A stretch of DNA of 64,000 nucleotides from Nonomuraea solani (GTDB lineage: Bacteria > Actinomycetota > Actinomycetes > Streptosporangiales > Streptosporangiaceae). A model generated the notes under the pieces. It worked only from the letters and a program-made list of their open reading frames with translations, was not told the origin of the DNA and ran no database searches. Position 1 is the first letter of the stretch, and every line of letters begins with the position of its first letter. Where the stretch lies: contig NZ_FNVT01000007.1 of the NCBI RefSeq assembly GCF_900108335.1, positions 248,001-312,000 of the forward strand, read 5' to 3'. The position numbers and the translations under genes are program-made. Shown piece after piece: positions 58,087-64,000 of the stretch.

Positions 58087-59565
58087 ATGTCGCACCCACT
58101 CGGAGTCAGCCGCCCGGATCTCGAAGTCACCGACCTGCCCACGCCTGAGGAGGTCTTCAAGGTCTCCAAGATCGGCCCCAAGGAACTGGTCAAATACGCC
58201 ATCGGCCCCAGCCTGATCGCCCTCGGCATCTCGATCGGCAGCGGCGAATGGCTGCTCGGCCCGCTGAGCGTGGGCCAGTACGGATTCATCGGCGTCGGCT
58301 GGGTCATCGTGGTCTCAGCCGTGCTGCAGACGTTCTACAACGTCGAGTGCTCCCGCTACATCATCGCGACCGGCGAGACGCCGGTGGTCGGCTGGGGGCG
58401 GGTGCCGCCGGGCTGGCCACTGTGGGTGCCCCTGTCGGTCCTCATCGTGATCTTCGCGTTCGTCGCGGGCGGCTGGGCCGCCTCGGCCGGACAGGGCGTG
58501 TACGCGCTCGTCCACGGCGTCCCCCCGGCGGCCACCGACCTCGAACCCCGCTGGTGGGCCGTCGGCCTGCTGGTGCTGGTGTTCCTCATCACCGCCGGCG
58601 CCCGCCGCATCAGCCGCGTGCTCGAACTGGCCAACTGGCTCATGGTCGGCGCCATCCTCATCTCCCTGCTGGCCGTGGACCTGCTCGTGGTGCCGTTCAG
58701 CCAGTGGTGGGACGGCATCCTCGGCTTCATCACCCCGGCCGCACCGCCCGCCGGCATCACCGCCACCCAGCTCGGCGCCCTGGCCGGCTTCACCGCGCTG
58801 GCCTCGGGCCTGAACTGGTACGTCATGGGCCACTACCGTGACAAGGGCTACGGCATGGGTTACCGGGTCGGCTACATCTCGGGCCTGCGCGGTGAGCGGC
58901 GCGAGATCCTGGCCAGCGGCGTCACCTTCCCCGACGACGACCGCAACCGGGGCCTGTGGCGCCGGTGGTATCGCCTGCTCATGGTGGACATGTGGGGCGT
59001 GTTCTTCGTCGGCGCCATCCTCGGCATGCTGCTGCCCACGCTCCTGATGGCCCAGGCGGTCACCCTGTCCGGCGAGAGGCCCACGCGGGCGAACGTCCCG
59101 ACGTTCGTGGCCAGCGCGCTCGGCGAGGAGTACGGGCGGGTGGTCTTCTACGTGGCGCTCGCGGTGGGGGTGCTGATCCTGTTCTCGACGCAGCTCGGCA
59201 TCTTCGAGGCGATGGTCCGGGTGACGACCGACGCGGCCAACGCGACCAGCCCGCGCCTGCGCGCGCTGATCTCGGGTGACCCGCGCCGCTTCTACTATCC
59301 GTTCATGCTGGTGCTGCTGGTGATCATCTCGATCATCATCTTCCAGTCGCTGCCGGTGGGGCTGGTGGAGTGGTCGGCCAACATGTCCAACCTCGGGGCG
59401 CTGCTGTATCCGTTCATGCTGATGTACCTGAACAGCAAGCTGCCGCGACCGGCCCGGCCGCGCCCCTGGCACTACGTCATCCTGGTGCTCAACTTCCTGT
59501 TCTTCGGGTTCTTCTTCGTCAATTTCATCGCCGACTTCATCGGGGATCCGCTGGTGACGTTCTAG
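58087..59565 (+). CDS. Nramp-related transporter with non-canonical ion-site motifs
   Basis: 492 residues, about 11-12 spans, resembling Nramp/MntH-type transporters. The first-helix motif that in Nramp is D-P-G-N reads I-G-S-G-E-W here, and the sixth-helix M-P-H equivalent reads V-M-G-H-Y. It therefore may not carry Mn/Fe in the canonical way and could belong to an outlying clade. A GGAGG site precedes the ATG by seven bases. It stands alone between a pseudogene and a secreted protein. Confidence 0.85.
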   Translation: MSHPLGVSRPDLEVTDLPTPEEVFKVSKIGPKELVKYAIGPSLIALGISIGSGEWLLGPLSVGQYGFIGVGWVIVVSAVLQTFYNVECSRYIIATGETPVVGWGRVPPGWPLWVPLSVLIVIFAFVAGGWAASAGQGVYALVHGVPPAATDLEPRWWAVGLLVLVFLITAGARRISRVLELANWLMVGAILISLLAVDLLVVPFSQWWDGILGFITPAAPPAGITATQLGALAGFTALASGLNWYVMGHYRDKGYGMGYRVGYISGLRGERREILASGVTFPDDDRNRGLWRRWYRLLMVDMWGVFFVGAILGMLLPTLLMAQAVTLSGERPTRANVPTFVASALGEEYGRVVFYVALAVGVLILFSTQLGIFEAMVRVTTDAANATSPRLRALISGDPRRFYYPFMLVLLVIISIIIFQSLPVGLVEWSANMSNLGALLYPFMLMYLNSKLPRPARPRPWHYVILVLNFLFFGFFFVNFIADFIGDPLVTF

Positions 59566-59660
59566 CCACAGTTACCGGGAAATTGAAGTGATCTTCAGGG
59601 CGGGTACGCGCTGTTAGTTTGACGGGCGTCAAGTCAGCCATTCGGAGGGATCTCGGATAC

Positions 59661-60233
59661 ATGGCCCTGTCATTCGGTCGCATGACCCGCCCCGTCGGCC
59701 TCGGCCTGGCGGTCGCGCTGGGCGCCACGCTGTCCCTCGGCGCCGCCGCATCGGCCTCGGCCACCACCGAGCAGCCGGCCACGAGCGTCGCCGCGCAGCG
59801 GGTGAAGGTCTACGAGCTGGTGACCAAGGACGGCGGGTTCTTCTACACCGCCAGCGAGTCGGAGAAGCAGAGCGCGATCGCCAAGCACGGCTGGTCGACG
59901 ACGCAGACGCCGCTCTATTACCTCTCGTCCGCGCCGTTCACCGGCGGCAAGCCGCTCTTCCGGCTGCGCTGGTCGAAGAAGGCCTCGTACCTGGTCACCG
60001 CGTCCGTCGCCGAGCGGGAGAAGCTGGTGGGCTCGGGCGACTTCCGGTACGAGGGCATCCTGGGCTACGCGCCCGGGTCGGCCGGTGCCGGGGGCAGCGT
60101 GAAGGTGAACCGCCTGTCCAACGACAACAAGTGGCGCCTGGCGATCGAGTCGCACACCCAGAAGATCCTGGCGAACGAGCCCGGCTGGAAGCTCGACGGC
60201 CCGCTGCTCTTCCAGTTCGGCACCGCGCGCTGA
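59661..60233 (+). CDS. Secreted DUF5648-like protein
   Basis: 190 residues, signal peptide cut near A-S-A-T (about 34). The mature region carries repeats with the pattern V-Y-E-L-x-x-K-D-G-G-F-F-Y-T-A-S-E-S-E, Y-Y-L, L-F-R-L and Y-L-V-T-A-S, like the DUF5648 repeats seen in secreted lipases and glycosidases, here without an enzyme domain. ATG 59661 follows GGAGGG at a slightly long distance; a TTG at 59619 is possible but less likely. A perfect bidirectional terminator follows. Confidence 0.78.
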   Translation: MALSFGRMTRPVGLGLAVALGATLSLGAAASASATTEQPATSVAAQRVKVYELVTKDGGFFYTASESEKQSAIAKHGWSTTQTPLYYLSSAPFTGGKPLFRLRWSKKASYLVTASVAEREKLVGSGDFRYEGILGYAPGSAGAGGSVKVNRLSNDNKWRLAIESHTQKILANEPGWKLDGPLLFQFGTAR

Positions 60234-60240
60234 GCACCGG

Positions 60241-60271
60241 CGAAAGGGGCGCGCCGGGCGCGCCCCTTTCG
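60241..60271. terminator. Bidirectional terminator
   Basis: 13-bp perfect stem CGAAAGGGGCGCG/CGCGCCCCTTTCG with a CCGGG loop between two convergent genes. Confidence 0.85.
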
Positions 60272-60275
60272 GGTG

Positions 60276-61175
60276 TCAGCGGTGGAACAGTTCGAGGAGT
60301 TCCTCGGCGCGGTGGGTGCGCCCGACCCACACCTCGCGGCCCCGGCGCTCCCTGGTGATGAGCCGGGCGGCGCGCAGGCGGTCGCAGTGGTACGTGATGC
60401 TGCTGGGCGCGATCTTCATGTCGGCCGCCAGCATGCTCATCGTCATCGGCCGGCCGATCGCGCAGAGCAGGTCGGCCCGGACCGGGCCCATCAGCGCCGA
60501 CAACTCGTCGTGCACCGGGGCGGCGGGCTGGCGCCACAGGGACTGCGCGCCGGGCACCGGGTAGGCGATCCAGACGGCCTCCTCGTTGTCCAGGCTGACG
60601 ATGACGGCGTCCTTGCCGGCCAGCATGGGGACCAGGACGATGTCGCGGTCGCCCAGGTCGTACACGCTGGCCTCGACGTCGGAGATCAGCAGGCCGCGCT
60701 CGCCGCAGGTGATCCGGCTCGTGAGCGAGCCGAGCAGCAGTTCGGGGCCGCCGCGGACGGTGGCGACGCCGACGCGGTGCACCTCCCTGTCCAGCAGGGC
60801 GCGGGCGCGCTTCCACAGGGGCTCGGTGGTGCTCCAGACCTCGGCCAGCGCGCTCGCGTAACCGTGCAGCCAGGCGGACGGCCGTTCGGCGGCCGAGCGC
60901 CAGTGCACGGGCAGCGGCCCGTCGCCGAACGCCTGCTCCAGGTCCGTGAGCAGGGTGTCCGGCGGCAGGTCGCGCAGGGCGCCGATCTGGGCCCGCACCG
61001 AGACGTCGGCGCCGATGGGCGTGCGAGGGACGAGACAGTCGGGGACCACCGAGTAGCCGGGGGCGGCGAGCGGGCGTACCGCCTGGTGTCCCGGCCGGCC
61101 GACGCGGGCGCTGATCGCCTTGCGCCAGAGGTCCGGCAGGCCCCGGCGGCGGCCCGCGAGGGCATCGGTGATCAT
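60276..61175 (-). CDS. ArsR-like winged-helix regulator with large sensor domain (DUF5937-like)
   Basis: 299 residues from ATG 61175. Residues about 1-205 are an uncharacterised sensor resembling DUF5937-ArsR proteins; the last about 80 form an ArsR winged helix (G-R-P-M-T-M-S-M-L-A-A-D-M-K-I-A-P-S-S-I-T-Y-H-C-D-R-L). Homologous sequence seems to continue about 20 codons upstream in frame (S-I-S-L-S-P-H-L-T-A-L), but there is no ATG, GTG or TTG, only a CTG at 61238, so the true start is uncertain. Confidence 0.82.
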   Translation of the reverse strand: MITDALAGRRRGLPDLWRKAISARVGRPGHQAVRPLAAPGYSVVPDCLVPRTPIGADVSVRAQIGALRDLPPDTLLTDLEQAFGDGPLPVHWRSAAERPSAWLHGYASALAEVWSTTEPLWKRARALLDREVHRVGVATVRGGPELLLGSLTSRITCGERGLLISDVEASVYDLGDRDIVLVPMLAGKDAVIVSLDNEEAVWIAYPVPGAQSLWRQPAAPVHDELSALMGPVRADLLCAIGRPMTMSMLAADMKIAPSSITYHCDRLRAARLITRERRGREVWVGRTHRAEELLELFHR

Positions 61176-61348
61176 GGCCAGGGCCGTGAGGTGCGGGGAG
61201 AGCGAGATGGACAGCTGAGGTGCGGAGGAAACACGCAGCTCACTCCATACGGTCTGGCTGGTTACGTCGGCTCCTAGAGGTCGGCTCCATCGGGCAGAGA
61301 GTCAACCTAATCGGGCGGCTTTCCAACGACTTAACGTCCGGTTGCAGG

Positions 61349-61365
61349 ATGATTCGATGAATCAT
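61349..61365. promoter_or_regulatory. 17-bp AT-rich palindrome upstream of the ArsR-like gene
   Basis: ATGATTC/GAATCAT arms separated by GAT, in a low-GC island upstream of the regulator and downstream of the SDR gene end. It is a candidate operator. Confidence 0.45.
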
Positions 61366-61394
61366 GAGAGGCCCATTTTTGTGCGACCGGTTCG

Positions 61395-62183
61395 TCAGGT
61401 GAGGTCGGGCAGGCCGAGGTCGAGGTTGGGGCGTTCGATGCCGCCGTCCACTTCGAGCACCGTGCCCGTGACGTACCGGGCGGCCGGTGAGACCAGGTAC
61501 AGGACGGCCGCGGCCACGTCCTCCGGTTCGCCGATGCGTTTCAGCGGCGTGGCCTGCTCCATGCTGGTGCGCAGGCCGTCGTCGTTCATGACGAGGTCGA
61601 GCGCGGAGGTGGCGACCGAGCCGACGGCCACCGCGTTGACGCGTACGCGCGGCGCCAGGTCGAGGGCGGCCAGGCGGGTGTAGTGGGCGACGGCGGCCTT
61701 GGCGGTGCCGTACGCCAGGTAGCCGCGCCCGGCCAGGCGGCCCATGGCGGAGGAGATGTTGACCACCGCGCCGCCGTTCGCGAGCAGGTGGGGCAGGGCG
61801 GCGCGGGTCAGCTCGTGCATGATCCCGACATTGAACTGGAACGCGTTCTCAAGGTGCTTGCGCCGGGTGTCGGCGAACGCCCTGGGCAGCGCCCCGCCCA
61901 CGTTGTTGACCACGACGTCCAGCCGGCCGAAGGCGTCCGCCGCGCGCGCGGCGAGCTCCTCGGCGGCGCCCGGCGCGCTCAGGTCGGCCGGGACGACCAG
62001 GGCCCGCCTGCCCGCCTTCGCCACCTGGTCGGCGACGGCACGGAGCTGGTCCTCGGTACGGGCGCAGAGCGCGACGTCGGCGCCTGCCTGGGCGAGGGCG
62101 ATCGCGGTCGCCGCGCCGATGCCCCGGCCCGCGCCGGTGACGACGGCGGCGGCGCCGGTGATCTGGAAGCGGTCCAGGATCAT
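61395..62183 (-). CDS. Classical SDR oxidoreductase
   Basis: 262 residues with an intact classical SDR set: T-G-A-G-R-G-I-G nucleotide loop (16-23), N-N-V-G, catalytic Ser in N-I-S-S-A-M-G and Y-x-x-x-K in Y-G-T-A-K. NAD(P)H-dependent ketoreductase or dehydrogenase of unknown substrate; FabG-like and 3-hydroxy-acyl types fit. A CATATT-like -10 precedes it on the minus strand. It is divergent from the MFS exporter. Confidence 0.92.
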   Translation of the reverse strand: MILDRFQITGAAAVVTGAGRGIGAATAIALAQAGADVALCARTEDQLRAVADQVAKAGRRALVVPADLSAPGAAEELAARAADAFGRLDVVVNNVGGALPRAFADTRRKHLENAFQFNVGIMHELTRAALPHLLANGGAVVNISSAMGRLAGRGYLAYGTAKAAVAHYTRLAALDLAPRVRVNAVAVGSVATSALDLVMNDDGLRTSMEQATPLKRIGEPEDVAAAVLYLVSPAARYVTGTVLEVDGGIERPNLDLGLPDLT

Positions 62184-62294
62184 GCCGCCAGCCTAGAGAC
62201 GAACTGCAACCTGTTTCAATATGGCCAGCCCGCTATAACACCCCAAAGCCGGAATGGTCGGTACATATGGATAGATTCGGTCCAGCGAGCTGTA

Positions 62295-62304
62295 CGTTAT
62301 AACG
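62295..62304. promoter_or_regulatory. Palindrome over the MFS -10 box
   Basis: CGTTATAACG, a perfect 10-bp palindrome containing TATAAC (62298-62303), a good -10 hexamer for the downstream MFS gene. A second TATAAC lies near 62233. Candidate operator/promoter. Confidence 0.45.
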
Positions 62305-62338
62305 GTCACCTCCGGCGGACGGGAACGGAAAGGGATCG

Positions 62339-63508
62339 ATGTCTGAGGCTCGGAACCGCCGGTACGCGACGGCGGTGCTGCTGGCGCACTCGGTGGGCAC
62401 GCAGGTGGTCACGTTCGTGCTCCGCCCCACGATGTCGTACCGGGCGATCGAGCTGGACGTCCCCGCGGCCCTGCTCGGCGTGCTGGGGGCCAGCTTCGCG
62501 ATCGCGCCGCTGCTGCTGGCGCTGCCCGCCGGGCACGCCGCCGACCGGTACGGCGAGCGCCGCATGGCCGTGGCCGGCGCCCTGCTGCTCACCGCCGCCG
62601 GAGCCGCGTTCCTGACGCTCGGCCACACCGTGCCCGGCCTGGTCGCGGCCGGGATCCTGCTCGGCACCGGCCATCTCGGGTGCGTCATCGCCCAGCAGGC
62701 CCTGGTCGCCAACACCACCCAGCGCGGCGGCCACGACACGGCGTTCGGCCGCTACACGTTCGCCGCCTCGCTGGGGCAGGCCGCGGGGCCGGTGCTCATC
62801 TCCGCGTTCGGCGGGGACCAGGCCATCCCCGACACCGGCCGCATCTTCCTGTGGGCCTGCGGCCTGGCCGTGCTGCTGGTCCTGCTGTCGATCCCGCTGG
62901 CCCGCAGCCCCCGCCCGGAGCCCGGCGAACGGCAGGACGCCATGAACGTACGCTCCCTGCTGCGCCGCCCCGGGATCGCGCACGCCCTCGTGACGAGCTG
63001 CGTGGTCCTGGCCGCGGTCGACATAACGCTCGTCTACCTGCCCGCCCTGGGCACCGAGCAGGGGCTGACCGCGGGCACGGTCGGCCTGCTGCTCACCATC
63101 CGCGGCCTGGCGTCCATGATCTCGCGCTTCTTCCTCGGCCGCCTGTCACGGGCGCTCGGCCGGCGCCGGCTGCTGGTCACCAGCACGGTCGCGGCGGCGG
63201 CCGCCATGCTGATCACTCCCCTGCCGATGCCGCTCTGGCTGCTGGTGCCCGTGCTCGTCGTGCTCGGGTTCGGGCTCGGGGTGGGGCAGCCGCTGACCAT
63301 GTCCTGGCTGGCGGAGTCGGCGCCGCCGGGGTTGCGCGGGCGGGCCATGTCGCTGCGCCTGGTCGGCAACCGCACCGGTCAGTTGCTGCTGCCGGGCGCG
63401 GCGGGCCTGGTGGCGGCCGGGATGGGCGCGGGCGGCGTCCTCATGATCACCGCACTCGGGCTGGGCTGGGCCGGGGTGACGGCACGGCGGCTTCCAGCGG
63501 ATCCTTGA
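62339..63508 (+). CDS. MFS transporter (drug/metabolite exporter type)
   Basis: 389 residues with about 12 spans; G-H-A-A-D-R-Y-G-E-R-R after span 2 and G-R-L-S-R-A-L-G-R-R-R in the second half are the two MFS loop motifs. AAAGGGA precedes the ATG. Likely an efflux protein; substrate unknown. Convergent with the Spo0M-like gene, separated by a terminator. Confidence 0.87.
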   Translation: MSEARNRRYATAVLLAHSVGTQVVTFVLRPTMSYRAIELDVPAALLGVLGASFAIAPLLLALPAGHAADRYGERRMAVAGALLLTAAGAAFLTLGHTVPGLVAAGILLGTGHLGCVIAQQALVANTTQRGGHDTAFGRYTFAASLGQAAGPVLISAFGGDQAIPDTGRIFLWACGLAVLLVLLSIPLARSPRPEPGERQDAMNVRSLLRRPGIAHALVTSCVVLAAVDITLVYLPALGTEQGLTAGTVGLLLTIRGLASMISRFFLGRLSRALGRRRLLVTSTVAAAAAMLITPLPMPLWLLVPVLVVLGFGLGVGQPLTMSWLAESAPPGLRGRAMSLRLVGNRTGQLLLPGAAGLVAAGMGAGGVLMITALGLGWAGVTARRLPADP

Positions 63509-63602
63509 CATGACACCTGTGCGGATGACGGTAGATCGCCCGCACACCTCCGGGAGCCGCGGCGCTCGGCATGTACCGGCAACGGCCCAAGTGAGGAGTA
63601 CC

Positions 63603-63631
63603 GGTGACCCGGCCGCCGGGGCCGGGTCACC
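63603..63631. terminator. Convergent-spacer terminator
   Basis: 12-bp perfect stem GGTGACCCGGCC/GGCCGGGTCACC with a 5-base loop, ten bases before the end of the minus-strand gene. Confidence 0.75.
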
Positions 63632-63640
63632 AGTGGCTCG

Positions 63641-64000
63641 TCACTCCTCGTCGCCGCCCTCGAAGAAGTCCTCCACGACCTCCTCGATCACTTCACCGGC
63701 CACGAGGCCGCCCACCACGCCGGCGGCACCGGCGGCGGCGACCATCCCAAGGCCCGGCCCGCCGTGGTGCCCCCCATGATGGCCGCCGTGGTGGCCGTGG
63801 TCGCTGTGGTGGCCGTACTGGGACAGACCGTCGAGCCAGCGGCTCAGTTCGCCGTCCCAGTCCGTACGCAGGGCGTCCTCGTGGCTCACGTGGAAGCGGC
63901 CGATGGCGTCGCTCGACGAGTAGCGGCCCGAGCGCTTGTCGGCTTCGAGCACCACCTGCAGCCCGGCCGGGTCGGCCACGAAGGTGACCTCGACCTCGCC
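63641..64000 (-). CDS. Spo0M-like sporulation protein (partial)
   Basis: The C-terminal 119 residues of a minus-strand gene that continues beyond the right edge. The visible part has G-E-V-E-V-T-F-V, L-Q-V-V-L-E-A-D-K-R and a D/H-containing helix, typical of the arrestin-like Spo0M family ending, then a His/Gly stretch (H-G-H-H-G-G-H-H-G-G-H-H-G-G), a Gly/Ala-rich hydrophobic segment and an acidic tail. Spo0M-type proteins act in cell division and sporulation control. The His-rich tail could bind metal. A terminator lies just downstream. Confidence 0.75.
   Translation of the reverse strand, partial: GEVEVTFVADPAGLQVVLEADKRSGRYSSSDAIGRFHVSHEDALRTDWDGELSRWLDGLSQYGHHSDHGHHGGHHGGHHGGPGLGMVAAAGAAGVVGGLVAGEVIEEVVEDFFEGGDEE

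Overview
The window is about 70% GC or more, uses GTG starts and four-base GTGA/ATGA gene overlaps freely, and carries actinobacterial hallmarks: a divergent glgM/glgC pair, an F420-dependent DDN-type reductase, a Spo0M-like sporulation protein, and sugar ABC transporters without their own ATPase. It is chromosomal DNA from a filamentous or sporulating actinomycete, plausibly a Streptosporangiales member such as Nonomuraea; the genus is an inference. No phage, plasmid, insertion sequence, CRISPR array or large biosynthetic cluster was seen.

Layout. (1) 1-5422: an alpha-galactoside locus, with GH36, two permeases and a binding protein on the minus strand, facing a ROK repressor across a promoter region with a perfect 14-bp palindrome. 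(2) 5412-8973: AraC regulator and PhyH dioxygenase, then tRNA-dihydrouridine synthase and an ACT-domain protein. (3) 9030-9304: tRNA-Gly, -Cys and -Val with a strong terminator. (4) 9340-16823: an arabinan regulon. It has secreted GH43-CBM13, LacI repressor, intracellular GH51 and a sugar ABC transporter, linked by six copies of a TGTTAGCGCTAAC-like operator. (5) 16926-31161: mixed housekeeping and accessory genes: sulfotransferase plus GT4, D,D-carboxypeptidase, AlkB, VOC protein, paired secreted propeller proteins, and an SDR/ArsR/SRPBCC operon. (6) 31172-39392: GntR/MHS transporter pair, SPFH protein, MFS, CbiX-like, GNAT, P-loop kinase, small proteins and a methyltransferase. (7) 39662-53150: a 2013-residue TPR-CHAT protein, preceded on the same strand by a second LacI-controlled sugar operon (LacI, binding protein, two permeases, secreted GH144/DUF3131-like enzyme, GH39-like enzyme). 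(8) 53239-56315: DDN-type reductase and the alpha-glucan genes glgM and glgC. (9) 56390-64000: an 18-bp minisatellite, a Trp/Gly/Asn-rich secreted protein, a decayed DUF2079 membrane protein, an Nramp-related transporter, a DUF5648-like secreted protein, an ArsR-like regulator, an SDR, an MFS exporter and the truncated Spo0M-like gene.

How the genes work together. Three separate plant- or microbe-polysaccharide loci follow one plan: local repressor, secreted or cytoplasmic glycosidase, solute-binding protein and two permeases. They presumably rely on a shared MsiK-type ATPase encoded elsewhere. In the arabinan locus the secreted GH43 should release arabino-oligosaccharides, the transporter imports them, and GH51 finishes them inside the cell.

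The least explained material is in the intergenic DNA: degenerate tandem arrays that start at stop codons (23178, 26476), two inverted copies of one repeat element (23295 and 39616), the 56390 minisatellite, and the TPR-CHAT protein whose expected catalytic Cys is His. These are the best leads for undescribed biology. No complete new system could be demonstrated from sequence alone.
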